This document shows, one piece after another, positions 18,118 to 28,596 of a stretch of DNA of 64,000 nucleotides; the stretch's first letter is position 1, and each line of letters starts with the position of its first letter. The notes beneath the pieces were generated by a model. That model was not told the DNA's origin. It searched no databases and saw only the letters and a list, made by a program, of their open reading frames with translations. This DNA comes from Streptomyces filamentosus (GTDB lineage Bacteria; Actinomycetota; Actinomycetes; Streptomycetales; Streptomycetaceae): the NCBI RefSeq assembly GCF_014654895.1, contig NZ_BNBE01000001.1, positions 2,517,001 to 2,581,000 of the forward strand, in the 5' to 3' direction. A program made the position numbers and the translations under genes.

Positions 18118-19833
18118 GAGACACTGGGCATTCTCCGGTTCACCCTCGGATGCATCGTTCTCCTCCCCCTGGTCGTGTTCCTCTCCGTCTGCGCACGTCT
18201 GTCCGGGGAGTCCCGGGCACGACGGCTCGCGGCGCTGCGGTTGGTAGGTCTCAGCATCAAAGACACGGTGCGGGTCAATGCCGGCGAAAGCGTTGCGACG
18301 GCGGTCGCCGGGTCGGTGCTCGGACTCCTCGCGTACCTCGCGTCCAATGAAGTCATGGCGCGAGTCGGGCTACCGGGGTTGCAGTGGTACCCGGCGGACG
18401 GACGTCCCACGTGGTCGACCGTGGCGGTGTGCCTGGTCGGGAGCCCCGCGCTTGCGTGGGTCGTCGGGTTGTTCAGCGCCCGACAGGCCGCCCTCTCACC
18501 GATCGCGGTGCGCCGGACGACGGGACGCAGGCCGACGTGGAGGTTCGGGGCGTTGCTGCTGGTCCCGGGGCTGGGGGTGATCGGTGGCTACTGTGTGATG
18601 AGCGTATTGGGGAAGGACCCGTCCGGAGGATCCGCCAGTTCCACTCTCGTTCCTTGCGCCGTCCTGCTGACCGGCGCGGGGCTCGTCCTCGGGCTGACTC
18701 CCGTCACCGCCTGGATCGCGCGGCGCCTTGCCGGCGCCTCGAAGTCCCTTCCGCTGACGTTGGCGATGCGGCGTGCGGAGGTGGACCCCGGCTCCTCCAT
18801 GAGGGTGGTCACAGGACTTGTCCTGTTGGTCTTCGGTGCGTCGCTCACCCAGGGCGTGCTCATCGAACTGGACCAGGTGAGCCGACGTGATTCGCCGCTC
18901 CAGGAGTACCAGGTCGATCTGGCCAAGATCAGCCCTTCGCAACAACGTCGGCTGGAGCGGCTTCCGGGTGTCCGAGCCCACTTGCGCTCATACAGCTCGT
19001 GGACGCCGCCCGGAGACGCCTACGTCGCGGGACTGGAAATGATCGTCGGCACGTGTGAGCAGATCGCCGCGACCACCATCTCGGTGAGGGGGTGCACGGA
19101 AGGGAAGGCCATGAGGCTTCGTGGCGGCAACCCGCCGTCCGCATACGACCCGAAGCCCGGAGAGCGGTTCCCCTTCGCCCTTCGGAACGGTCGGAAGGCC
19201 GTCTTCACGGTGCCCGAGGCCAGCGCCGAACTGCACTCCTATCAACCTTCCGTCCTTCAGTCAGACAGCTTGCTCGTACCGCCCTCGGCGGTGCCCGCGG
19301 GGATGGCGGCAGCGGGAAGCCTCACCCTGGTTTCGAAGGCCGATACGGAAACCGTCCGGGCCGTGCTCGACGGGATCGGTGCCGTGGCACCGACCGTGGA
19401 GGTGGACGCGGTGGGGATCGCGATCGAGGCGCTGGCGCAACTGGCCGTCATCCGGAGCCTGCTGGTGGTCGGGATGGTGCTCGGGTTGGCCGTGGGGGTT
19501 GCGGCGTTCGTTGTCTCTGTGACTGATCGGGCGTTGGAGCGGCGGGGGCAGGTGGCGGCGCTGGGGTTGTTGGGGGCTCGGGCGGGGACGTTGCGGGTGG
19601 TGCAGGTGGTGCAGGTGGTGGTGCCGTTGGCGGTGGGGCTGGGTGGGGCCGTGGTGGCGGGGTGGCTGGCCGAGTCGAGTTACCTGATCACCGGGGGCGG
19701 GGCCGTGCACTGGGACTGGGCGGGGCTGCCGGTGTTGGTCGCGAGTGCGCTGGGGGTGCTGGTGGTGGCCGGGATGGCCTCCGTACCAACGGTACGGAGG
19801 CATGTGGATCCCGAGCACATCCGGAGGGACTGA
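18118..19833 (+). pseudogene. FtsX-like ABC permease, 3' part (split by IS)
   Basis: The frame resumes at ETLGILRFTLGCIVLLPLVVFLSV, the second membrane helix, and runs through the rest of the transporter: FtsX core (SGESRARRLAALRLVGLSIKDTV), further helices, a second extracytoplasmic domain, and a final FtsX core ending VRRHVDPEHIRRD. An in-frame TAG at 18115-18117 marks the IS side. A GTG at 18175 could allow a truncated product, but without the first helix it is unlikely to work. The last 400 bases are notably G-rich on this strand. Confidence 0.87.
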
Positions 19834-19895
19834 AGGAATGAGGGGTTGAAGGGTTGAGGGGGGCTAAGGAGCGGGGGCCGGTCGTCCCTGGGGCG

Positions 19896-20369
19896 TCAGG
19901 CGAACTGGCCCGGGACGTAGTCGCCCGCGGGCTGCTGGGTCATGACGTTGAGGCGGTTGAAGGCGTTGATGAGGGCGATGAGGGAGACGAGGGCGACGAG
20001 CTGCTCCTCGTCGTAGTGCTTGGCGGCGTTCGCCCAGGCCTCGTCGGTGACGCCGGTGTGGTGGTCGGCGAGGCGGGTGCCCTGCTCGGTGAGTTCGAGG
20101 GCGGCGCGCTCGGCGTCGGTGTAGACCTTGGCCTCGCGCCAGGCGGCCACCAGGTTGAGGCGGAGGGCCGTCTCGCCGGCCGCGGTGGCGTCCTTGGTGT
20201 GCATGTCCAGGCAGAAGCCGCAGCCGTTGAGCTGGCTCGCGCGGATCTTCACCAGCTCCTGGGTGCTGTGGGGGATGACGGAGTCCGGGATGGCGGCGCC
20301 GGCCGAGGCGAGGTGCTTGACGACCTTGGCGGCGACGGGGCTGGCGAAGAGGTCGAGGCGGGCGTCCAT
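19896..20369 (-). CDS. AhpD-like carboxymuconolactone decarboxylase-family protein
   Basis: 157 residues. The AhpD signature is complete: Glu37 (TQELVKIRASQLNGC) and CxxC at Cys50/Cys53 (NGCGFCLDMH) with His57. The family includes peroxidatic proteins that reduce hydroperoxides with the two cysteines. The start MDARLDLF has GGAGGAAC upstream on the minus strand. The neighbour on the other side is a divergent hydrolase gene; no ahpC is nearby. Confidence 0.88.
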   Translation of the reverse strand: MDARLDLFASPVAAKVVKHLASAGAAIPDSVIPHSTQELVKIRASQLNGCGFCLDMHTKDATAAGETALRLNLVAAWREAKVYTDAERAALELTEQGTRLADHHTGVTDEAWANAAKHYDEEQLVALVSLIALINAFNRLNVMTQQPAGDYVPGQFA

Positions 20370-20471
20370 GGGGTTCCTCCGTGGTGTCGGTGGTTTTCGT
20401 GGTGCGGGGTGTCCGGGCTTTCAATGGGGTGACGGAGCGCGGGGGCTCGGTGTGACGGGAAGAGGGGGCGG

Positions 20472-21344
20472 ATGAGTGTGAGCTGGGTCACTCGGGAGTT
20501 CGTGCGTGGGGGCGTCGTCCTGTCGCTGCGCGACTGGGGCGGCGACGGGCCCGGCGTACTGCTGCTGCACGGGCTCGCCGGGCACTGCGGGGAGTGGGAC
20601 GGGCTCGCCCGGCGGCTGGGCGGCGACGGGTACCGCGTGCTCGCCCTCGACCAGCGGGGGCACGGGGCGAGCGAGCGGGCGCCGGAGGACGTCTCCCGCG
20701 CGGCCCATGTGGACGACGTGCTGGGGGTCGTGGAGGAGTACGCCTCCTCGGAGGACCGCCTGGAGCCCTCCGCGCGGTCCTTCGTGCTCGTCGGGCAGTC
20801 CTACGGCGGGCTCGCCGCGCTGCTGGCCGCCGCCCGGCGGCATCCGCTGGTCGCCGGGGCCGTCCTGGTCGAGGCCGGGCCCGAGAAGTCCTCGCCCGAG
20901 GACGTGGACGGGGTCGTGGGGTGGCTGCGGGGGTGGCCGGTGCCGTTCGGGGGGCGGGAGGAGGCCGTCGCGTACTTCGGGGGCGGGGCCCTCGGGGAGG
21001 GGTGGGCGGCCGGCCTGGAGGAGCGGGACGGCGGCTGGTGGCCCCGGTTCGACGCCTCCGTCCTCGCCGCCTCGCTCGCCGAGAACGCCACCCGCGCCTG
21101 GTGGGAGGAGTGGGACGGCATCGACGTGCCCCTCCTCTCCGTCCTCGGGCAGCACGGGATCATCGGCGCGGAGCAGTGGGACGGGATGGCCCGCCGGCAG
21201 CCGGGACTGCGCGGGGTCTGCCTGCCGGGCGCCGGGCACGACGTGCACCTGGAACGGCCGGAGGAGGTGTACGGGGCGGTGTCGGCGTTCCTCCGGGAGG
21301 TCACCGGCGGCCCGGGCGGACCCTCCCGTACTCCCGCCGCTTGA
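20472..21344 (+). CDS. Alpha/beta hydrolase
   Basis: 290 residues with the oxyanion segment LLHGLAGH, nucleophile elbow GQSYGG (Ser110) and a late histidine in PGAGHDVHLERP. An acidic residue is likely in the strand before LGQHGIIG. The family covers esterases, peptidases and haloperoxidase-like enzymes, and the substrate cannot be told. GAAGAGGGGGCGG provides the ribosome site. It is transcribed away from the ahpD-like gene and towards an aldo/keto reductase gene 34 bases downstream. Confidence 0.85.
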   Translation: MSVSWVTREFVRGGVVLSLRDWGGDGPGVLLLHGLAGHCGEWDGLARRLGGDGYRVLALDQRGHGASERAPEDVSRAAHVDDVLGVVEEYASSEDRLEPSARSFVLVGQSYGGLAALLAAARRHPLVAGAVLVEAGPEKSSPEDVDGVVGWLRGWPVPFGGREEAVAYFGGGALGEGWAAGLEERDGGWWPRFDASVLAASLAENATRAWWEEWDGIDVPLLSVLGQHGIIGAEQWDGMARRQPGLRGVCLPGAGHDVHLERPEEVYGAVSAFLREVTGGPGGPSRTPAA

Positions 21345-21378
21345 CCTGGAGTTCGCTCCAGGGCCTAGGGTGCGGCGC

Positions 21379-22443
21379 ATGCGCTATCGGGTACTCGGCG
21401 GGACCGGGATCGAAGTCAGCACCTACTGCCTCGGCACCATGATGTTCGGGGCGGTCGGCAACCCCGACCACCAGGACGCCGTACGGATCATCCACTCCGC
21501 CCTCGACCGGGGCGTCAACTTCGTCGACACCGCCGACATGTACTCGGCGGGCGAGTCCGAGGAGATCGTCGGCAAGGCGCTGCGCGACCCGCGCCGCCGG
21601 GACGAGACCGTGCTCGCGAGCAAGGTGTACTTCCCCGTCGGCGGGGACGGGCCCGCGCGGGGCGGCCTGTCCCGGCGGTGGATCGTGCGGGCCGTCGAGG
21701 CCAGTCTCGCGCGGCTCGGAACGGATCGGATCGACCTCTACCAGGTGCACCGGCCCGACCACCGCACCGACGTCGAGGAGACCCTCGACGTCCTCGGGGA
21801 CCTCGTCTCCCAGGGGAAGATCCGGGCCTTCGGCTGCTCGACCTTCCCCGCCGAGCGGATCGTCGAGGCGCACGCGGTCGCCGAGCGGCGCGGGCTGCGC
21901 CGGTTCCGCACCGAGCAGCCGCCGTACTCGCTGCTCGCGCGCGGGGTGGAGACCGCCGTGCTGCCGGTGGCGCAGCGGTACGGGATGGGCGTGCTGACCT
22001 GGGCGCCGCTCGCCTCCGGCTACCTGTCGGGGGCGTACCGGAAGGGGCGCGGGGTCGACCTGTCGCGCGGGCGGGCGGCGCTCACCCCGCACCGCTTCGA
22101 CCCGGCCCTCCCCGAGAACGCGGCGAAGCTCGAAGCCGTCGAGCAACTCGCCCTGCTCGCCGAGGAGATCGGCTGCTCGCTGCCCGAACTCGCGGTCGCC
22201 TTCGTCGCCGCGCACCCCGCCGTCACCTCGGTGATCCTCGGACCGCGGACGATGGAGCAGCTGGACGGGCTGCTGAAGGGCGCCCCGCTCGTGCTGAGCG
22301 ACGAGGTACTCGACCGCATCGACGCGATCGTGCCGCCCGGCACCGACCTCTACCGGGCCGACGGCGTCTGGCGTCCCCCGTCCCTCACCGAACCCGCCCT
22401 GCGGCGAAGGGCGTTGGACGACCGGGCCGCCGCCGAGTCCTGA
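21379..22443 (+). CDS. Aldo/keto reductase
   Basis: 354 residues, NADPH-dependent oxidoreductase fold. The catalytic tetrad is visible: Asp50/Asp53 region and Tyr55 (NFVDTADMYSAGESE), Lys82 (LASKVYF) and His124 (LYQVHRPD). The C-terminus has the SVILGPRTMEQL cofactor motif. The ATG at 21379 follows a -10-like TAGGGT by seven bases with no ribosome site, so the mRNA may be leaderless; a GTG at 21370 is an alternative. Substrate unknown. Confidence 0.88.
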   Translation: MRYRVLGGTGIEVSTYCLGTMMFGAVGNPDHQDAVRIIHSALDRGVNFVDTADMYSAGESEEIVGKALRDPRRRDETVLASKVYFPVGGDGPARGGLSRRWIVRAVEASLARLGTDRIDLYQVHRPDHRTDVEETLDVLGDLVSQGKIRAFGCSTFPAERIVEAHAVAERRGLRRFRTEQPPYSLLARGVETAVLPVAQRYGMGVLTWAPLASGYLSGAYRKGRGVDLSRGRAALTPHRFDPALPENAAKLEAVEQLALLAEEIGCSLPELAVAFVAAHPAVTSVILGPRTMEQLDGLLKGAPLVLSDEVLDRIDAIVPPGTDLYRADGVWRPPSLTEPALRRRALDDRAAAES

Positions 22444-22502
22444 GCCTCGGCCCACAGACCTGCCGACCCGCCGACCCGCCACCGGCCGACCTCCCGATCC
22501 AC

Positions 22503-22553
22503 CGGTCTCGTCGGCCTGCCGGTCTCGTCGGCCTGCCGGTCTTGTCGGCGGGC
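22503..22553. repeat. 17-bp tandem repeat, three copies
   Basis: Three head-to-tail copies of CGGTCTCGTCGGCCTGC at 22503-22519, 22520-22536 and 22537-22553 (the third with three changes), between two convergent genes. The stem potential is weak. No function evident. Confidence 0.85.
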
Positions 22554-22661
22554 GTGGAGCCGGCTCCCGTACGCGTGCTCCTCCGGCGGGTACGCGTACG
22601 GGCGGCGGGGGCGGCGAACCGGCGCCGCGCCACGTCCCGGCCTGGTCCAGAGACACACCGT

Positions 22662-23300
22662 CTAGTGCCGGTCGAGGCCCGGGACGCCCAGTTCCGCGAG
22701 GCCGTCGAGGAAGAGGTCCACGCCGACCGCGGCCAGCAGGAGGCCGAGGAGGCGGCCGAAGAGCTCGATCGTGGCGTGGTGGGTGCGGCGCAGCAGCGGG
22801 GCGAGGAACAGGACGCAGAGCAGGTCGAGCGCGATGACCGTCACGTACGCGCCGACGACGGTCGAGCGCCAGCCGACCGAGTCGCGGGCGGCGGACTCGA
22901 CGAGCACCGCCGTCATGGCGAGCGGGCTGACGACGTACGGCATGAGGAGGTCGCGGACGCCGCTGAGCGTGTCGGGGGCGTCGTCGTGGGAGCCGTCGGA
23001 GCCGAGGTGCATGCCGAGGACGAGCCCGACGGCGTAGATGAAGAAGATGACGCCGCCGGCCAGCTGGAGCGCGGGGGTGCTGATGTGGAAGAGGTCGAGC
23101 AGCCAGGGCGCGGTGGCGCCCGCGACGAGGCCGACGAGGACCGCCGCGCCGGAGGCGATGAGGGCGATGGTGCGGAGCTGGCGGATCGGGTGGACCTGGG
23201 CGAGGCCGGCGAACGCGAGGAGCACCTTCGGCGGGCCCACGACCGAGAAGAACGTGATGAACGTGGCGGAGTAGGTGAAGGGGTTCACAGCGGCCATCAT
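22662..23300 (-). CDS. MarC family membrane protein
   Basis: 212 residues and about six hydrophobic segments (for example YSATFITFFSVVGPPKVLLAF, LIASGAAVLVGLVAGATAPWLL, LQLAGGVIFFIYAVGLVLG, PLAMTAVLVE). The order matches the MarC/UPF0056 family, whose role is unknown despite the old link to antibiotic resistance. I start at the first of two ATGs (MMAAVNPF). An upstream extension in frame is rich in Arg and Ser and looks untranslated. Confidence 0.85.
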   Translation of the reverse strand: MMAAVNPFTYSATFITFFSVVGPPKVLLAFAGLAQVHPIRQLRTIALIASGAAVLVGLVAGATAPWLLDLFHISTPALQLAGGVIFFIYAVGLVLGMHLGSDGSHDDAPDTLSGVRDLLMPYVVSPLAMTAVLVESAARDSVGWRSTVVGAYVTVIALDLLCVLFLAPLLRRTHHATIELFGRLLGLLLAAVGVDLFLDGLAELGVPGLDRH

Positions 23301-23466
23301 CGGGCGGCCGGGTGATTCGGGACGTATTTTCCGGATCCGTCCGCGCGGTGTCGAGATCCCGGCGCCGGCTCCGACTCTCCTGCGGAAGGCCGGCCGGGAG
23401 CACCGGAAGGACCGGCAGGCCGAGAGGGGAGTCCGCAGGGGCTCCCGAGGAGATGTGGAGGACCCC

Positions 23467-23883
23467 ATGAAGTACCTGGTGATGGTGCAGGGCTCGCACG
23501 CCGACTACGAGGCGATGTCCGGGCGCGGCTCCGCGCAGGGCCCGGCGTGGGACAAGGAGTCCCTGAAGGCGATGTTCGACTTCATGAACACGCTCAACAA
23601 GGAGCTGATCGAGAGCGGCGAGATGCTCGACGGGCAGGGCCTCGCCGACCCGGCCGAGACCCGGCTGGTCTCCCTGGACGCGCAGGGCCGCCCGGTGGTG
23701 ACGGACGGCCCGTACGCGGAGACCAAGGAGGTCCTGGCGGGCTACTGGGTCCTGGACTGCGCGAGCCTGGACCGCGTGACGGAGATCGCCGCCCGTGTGA
23801 TGCGCTGCCCGCAGCCGGCCGGGGCGCCGGCCTACCCCGTGGTGATCCGCCGGATCGACGAGACCGGTCCCGTGCAGGACTGA
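23467..23883 (+). CDS. YCII-domain protein (YciI-like, DGPF family)
   Basis: 138 residues starting MKYLVMVQGSHADYEAM. The DGPYAETKEVLAGYWVLDCASLDR stretch is the hallmark of the YCII/DGPF family. These proteins often sit beside ECF sigma factor genes; none is present here. GAGGAGATGTGGAGGACCCC upstream gives a clear ribosome site. Function unknown; probably a small dimeric cytosolic protein. Confidence 0.88.
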   Translation: MKYLVMVQGSHADYEAMSGRGSAQGPAWDKESLKAMFDFMNTLNKELIESGEMLDGQGLADPAETRLVSLDAQGRPVVTDGPYAETKEVLAGYWVLDCASLDRVTEIAARVMRCPQPAGAPAYPVVIRRIDETGPVQD

Positions 23884-24927
<1,044 letters not shown>

Positions 24928-25009
24928 CGCCCCTAGCCGTGCACGTGGGAGTGCCCCCGGCGGAGTCTTCCGCCGGGGGCACTCCCGCGTACAGGGGGAC
25001 GGGTACGGG

Positions 25010-25618
25010 TCAGTCGACCGCGAGGCCCTTCAGGCGCTTGGCGATCGTGGCGAGGCGGGTGCCCTGGTAGCGGGCGGCGGCCAGCACGTTCTCGGCGGGG
25101 GCACCGTTGGCGGCGGGGTGCGCGGTGCCGTACGGGTTGCCGCCGGCCGCGTAGACGGCGGGGTCGGTGAAGCCGGGGGAGACGATGACCGAGCCCCAGT
25201 GGTGGAAGGTGTTGTAGAGGGCGAGCAGCGTGGACTCGTTGCCGCCGTGCACGTTGTGGGCGCTGGTGAAGCCGGTGGCGGGCTTGTCCGCCATGACCCC
25301 GCGCTGCCACAGGCCGCCGGTGGTGTCGACGAACTGCTTCAGCTGGGCCGCCACGTTCCCGAAGCGGGTCGGCGAGCCGAGCGCGTACGCGTCCGCCCAC
25401 TCCAGGTCGTCGAGCGTGGCGACCTCCACGCCGGCGGTGGCCTCGACGTGGGCGCGCCAGGCCGGGTTGGCGTCGATCGCGGCGTCCGGGGCCAGCTCGG
25501 GCACCCGGCGCAGCCGCACCTCGGCGCCCGCCTTCTCGGCACCCTCGGCGAGCGCGCGGGCGAGCTGGTGCACGGCACCGGTGGACGAGTAGTAGACGAC
25601 GGCGACCTTCACGGACAT
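25010..25618 (-). CDS. wrbA: NAD(P)H:quinone oxidoreductase, WrbA family
   Basis: 202 residues, flavodoxin-like. The FMN loop is YYSSTGAVHQLA, the second is GSPTRFGNVAAQLKQFVDTTGGLW, and the family motif STLLALYNTFHHWGSVIVSPGFT is present. It reduces quinones by two electrons and protects against redox stress. AACCAGGAGCCCGTC before the ATG gives a ribosome site. It is divergent from a TetR-type gene, with palindromes between them, so control by that regulator is likely. Confidence 0.92.
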   Translation of the reverse strand: MSVKVAVVYYSSTGAVHQLARALAEGAEKAGAEVRLRRVPELAPDAAIDANPAWRAHVEATAGVEVATLDDLEWADAYALGSPTRFGNVAAQLKQFVDTTGGLWQRGVMADKPATGFTSAHNVHGGNESTLLALYNTFHHWGSVIVSPGFTDPAVYAAGGNPYGTAHPAANGAPAENVLAAARYQGTRLATIAKRLKGLAVD

Positions 25619-25694
25619 GACGGGCTCCTGGTTCCGAAGTTCCGAACGGACGGCACTCACACGGGTTCTGCTCGGCCGCGCTCGGCGGGCCGCA

Positions 25695-25749
25695 CCCAAA
25701 CGGATCACTTTCCGCTTGGGCGTCCCGAGGCTAAACGGATAGCAATCCG
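25695..25749. promoter_or_regulatory. Two palindromic operators between wrbA and tetR
   Basis: Site 1 (25695-25720) has outer arms CCCAA/TTGGG and inner arms CGGA/TCCG. Site 2 (25736-25749) is CGGAT-AGCA-ATCCG. Both share AAACGGAT and lie in the 254-base divergent gap, as expected for TetR-family autoregulation. Confidence 0.7.
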
Positions 25750-25872
25750 GATGGCAAGGCGGGCGGGTATGCTCGTACCCACGGGGAACGCGTGCGCACG
25801 AGGAACACACGGGGAACCGGCCAGCGGGAGACCGACCACGACGGGGGAGCGACGAAGGGCAGGGACGGAACG

Positions 25873-26547
25873 ATGAGCAGGACGAGAAGACCGCAGACCG
25901 ACGACGGGTCCGTGCGCCTGCTCACCCTCCTGCCGACCGGCCACGGCACGGGGCCCGGCACGGGCGCCGCGACCGGCTCCGGACCCGGCGCCGAGCGCGC
26001 CGACGCCGCCCGCAACCGGCGCCGGATCCTCGACGCCACCGCCCGGATCGTCGCCGAGAAGGGCCCCGACGCGGTCACCATGAACCAGGTCGCCCACGCC
26101 AGCGGCATCGGCGTCGGCACCGTCTACCGCCGCTTCGGCGACGTCTCGCAGCTGCTGTGGGCACTCCTCGACGACCGCGAGCGGCAGTTCCAGGAGGCGT
26201 ACATGAGCGGCCCGCCGCCGCTCGGCCCCGGCGCCCCCGCCGGCGAACGGCTCGACGCCTTCCTGGACGCGCTCGTCGACCGCGTCGCCGAGCAGCGCGC
26301 GATCCTGCTCGCCGCCCACTCCGCCGCGCCCCGCGCCCGCTACCACAGCGGCGCCTACCAGGTGATGCACGCGCACGTGGCGATGCTGCTGTCCCGGATC
26401 CGGCCCGGCGACGACTCCGCCCTGCTCGCCCACCTCCTCCTCGGGTCCTTCTCCCCGGACCTCCTGCACCACCTGACGGTGGAACGGTCCCTGCCCGCCG
26501 AGCGGATCAAGGCGGGCGTACGGCAGCTGCTCGCGCTCCGCGCGTAG
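25873..26547 (+). CDS. TetR-family transcriptional regulator
   Basis: 224 residues. After a low-complexity N-terminal stretch of about 45 residues, the DNA-binding domain begins ARNRRRILDATARIVAEKGPDAVTM. The helix-turn-helix is NQVAHASGIGVGTVYRRFGD. The C-terminal ligand domain is variable and the ligand cannot be told. The ATG at 25873 is preferred over an upstream ATG at 25792; the extra residues are charged and unlike the family. It probably represses wrbA and itself. Confidence 0.9.
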   Translation: MSRTRRPQTDDGSVRLLTLLPTGHGTGPGTGAATGSGPGAERADAARNRRRILDATARIVAEKGPDAVTMNQVAHASGIGVGTVYRRFGDVSQLLWALLDDRERQFQEAYMSGPPPLGPGAPAGERLDAFLDALVDRVAEQRAILLAAHSAAPRARYHSGAYQVMHAHVAMLLSRIRPGDDSALLAHLLLGSFSPDLLHHLTVERSLPAERIKAGVRQLLALRA

Positions 26548-26624
26548 GCCCCCGGCCCCGGGGCGGGCGTCCACCCTTCGGAATCCCCTGGACGCCCGCC
26601 GCGCCGCCGCCCGACGATCGGGCC

Positions 26625-27197
26625 ATGACCGCACCCCAGACCTTCCTCCTGCTCCACGGCTTCCAGAACCACCGGCCGCCCGGCCACTGGCAGCACTGGC
26701 TCGCCGGGGAGCTGCGCGCCCGCGGCCACGAGGTCCGCTACCCGCAGCTGCCCTCCCCCGACGCGCCCGTGCTCGGCGAGTGGCTGGACGCCCTGGAGGA
26801 GCACGGGAAGCGGCCGGCCTCGGGCGAGTTCGTCGTCCTCGCGCACAGCCTGTCCGTACTGCTCTGGCTGCGGGCGGGCGCGCGCCGGCCCGAGGCCGAC
26901 CGGGTGCTGCTCGTCGCCCCGCCCTCCCCCGGCGTCACCGCCTCCATCCCCGAGATCGCCGCCTTCGCCGACGGACTCGACCTCGCCGAGCGGGGCGCGA
27001 CCGCCCGGCTCGTGTACGGGGACGGAGACGCGTACTGCCCCGAGGGAGCCGCCTTCCACTACGGCACCCCGCTCGGCCTCGACACCGACCTCGTCCCGGG
27101 AGGCGGCCACCTCAACCCCGACAGCGGCCTCGGGCCGTGGCCCGCCGTCCTGCGCTGGTGCGAGAACCCGGACGCCCGGATCACCGGCACCGAGTAG
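26625..27197 (+). CDS. RBBP9/YdeN-type alpha/beta hydrolase
   Basis: 190 residues, the short serine-hydrolase form. LLLHGFQNHRPPGHWQHWL matches the GxxxxxxxHWQ motif of the RBBP9/YdeN family, the nucleophile is Ser75 in LAHSLS, and a late GGGHLN supplies the histidine. Substrate unknown. The stop codon TAG is part of a -10-like element for the next gene, which starts 10 bases later. Confidence 0.88.
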   Translation: MTAPQTFLLLHGFQNHRPPGHWQHWLAGELRARGHEVRYPQLPSPDAPVLGEWLDALEEHGKRPASGEFVVLAHSLSVLLWLRAGARRPEADRVLLVAPPSPGVTASIPEIAAFADGLDLAERGATARLVYGDGDAYCPEGAAFHYGTPLGLDTDLVPGGGHLNPDSGLGPWPAVLRWCENPDARITGTE

Positions 27198-27207
27198 CGT
27201 CGGGCGG

Positions 27208-28293
27208 ATGCGGCCCGAGACCCCTGAGACCCCCGAGACCCACAAGACCCACGAAGTCTCCGGGAACCCTGAGATCCCCAGGACCACCGGGAGCGCCGAG
27301 GTCCCCGGGGTTCCCGGGACCGCCGCGCCGCCCCCGTACGGTCCCGCCCGCCCAGCCCCGTACGCCTCCCCCGCCCCGTACGCCTCCGGGCTGCTCGACG
27401 TCGGGGACGGGAACCTGGTCCACCACCAGGTCCACGGGAACCCCCGGGGCAAGCCCGCGCTCGTCGTCCACGGCGGACCGGGCTCCGGGTGCTCCCCGAC
27501 CGCGCCCCGGTCCTTCGACCCGGAGAAGTACCGGATCGTCCAGTTCGACCAGCGCGGCTGCGGGCGCTCCCTCCCGCACGCGAGCGATCCCGCCACCGAC
27601 CTCTCCGTGAACACCACCGCCCACCTGGTGGCCGACATGGAACGGCTCCGCGTCCACCTGGGCGTCGACCGCTGGCTGCTGTACGGCGGCTCCTGGGGCT
27701 CGACGCTGGTCCTGGCCTACGCGCAGGCGCACCCGGAGCGGGTCGGCGAGATCGTCATCCCGTCCGTCACCACCACCCGGCGCTCCGAGACGGCCTGGCT
27801 GTACGAGGGGGCCGGGCGCTTCTTCCCCGAGGCGCACGAGCGGTTCCGGGCCGGCGCGGGCCACGCGGAGGACCTGGTGGGGGCCTACGCGGCCCTGATG
27901 AACCACCCCGACCGGGTCGTCCGCGAGAAGGCGGCGGCCGACTGGTGCGCCTGGGAGGACGCCGTCCTGTCGACGGAGGGCATGGGGACCCCGTACAGCG
28001 ACCGCGTCGACGACGCCCGGCTCGCCTTCGTACGGATCTGCTCGCATTACTTCGCGCACGGCGCCTTCCTGGAGGAGGGCGCCCTGATCCGGGACGCGCA
28101 CCGGCTCGCCGGCATCCCCGGCGTCCTCGTCCACGGGCGGCGCGACATGGCCGGACCGCCCGTCACCGCCTGGGAACTCGCACGGGCCTGGCCGGACGCC
28201 GAGCTCCACGTCGTGGAGGGGGCCGGGCACCTGGGCGGCGAGGAGACCCGGCGGCTGATCACCGACGCCCTCGCGCGCTTCGCGGAGCGGTGA
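27208..28293 (+). CDS. pip: Proline iminopeptidase (S33 family)
   Basis: 361 residues, alpha/beta hydrolase that removes N-terminal proline. The oxyanion motif HGGPGSG is at 88-94, GGSWGS gives nucleophile Ser162, and the last histidine is in VVEGAGHLGG. YRIVQFDQRGCGRS is typical of Pip. The first 55 residues are repetitive (PETPETPETHKTH) and absent from most members, so they may be untranslated or a recent addition. TAGCGT lies 7 bases before the ATG, which suggests leaderless transcription. Confidence 0.9.
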   Translation: MRPETPETPETHKTHEVSGNPEIPRTTGSAEVPGVPGTAAPPPYGPARPAPYASPAPYASGLLDVGDGNLVHHQVHGNPRGKPALVVHGGPGSGCSPTAPRSFDPEKYRIVQFDQRGCGRSLPHASDPATDLSVNTTAHLVADMERLRVHLGVDRWLLYGGSWGSTLVLAYAQAHPERVGEIVIPSVTTTRRSETAWLYEGAGRFFPEAHERFRAGAGHAEDLVGAYAALMNHPDRVVREKAAADWCAWEDAVLSTEGMGTPYSDRVDDARLAFVRICSHYFAHGAFLEEGALIRDAHRLAGIPGVLVHGRRDMAGPPVTAWELARAWPDAELHVVEGAGHLGGEETRRLITDALARFAER

Positions 28294-28596
28294 GCCCCTC
28301 GCCGGGGGACCGGCACGGCCGAAGGGGTGATCCGCGTGGCGGACCGGGGCCGAGGAGCCGATCATCGAGGAGTCGGAGGATCCGGAGGAGTGTCCGGCCG
28401 AGGGTCCGGAGGAGGGTCCGGAGGCCGGCTCGGAGAGTGAGGGGCCGGGCGTCGCGGACTGGCGCGAAACCTTCCCTCCCGCCGACGGCCAAACCCACCA
28501 AGCACGGCAAATCGTCCGGGAATTGAGAATTCCAGATGTCAATCCTGTTCAAGGTGACATGAATTGCGCCGAACGTGTTCACAGAAGGCCCACTTG
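28294..28596. other. Intergenic region before the M28 peptidase gene
   Basis: No gene seen. 28370-28440 has imperfect repeats of GGTCCGGAGGAGG. From about 28520 the sequence is AT-richer and likely holds the promoter of the secreted peptidase gene. Confidence 0.6.

Noticed and set aside
18175..19833. The permease 3' part as an independent intact gene
   Set aside because: It starts in the middle of the second helix, and its missing first part is found intact on the other side of the IS.
22503..22553. CRISPR-like array at the 17-bp repeats
   Set aside because: Only three contiguous units without spacers and no cas genes.
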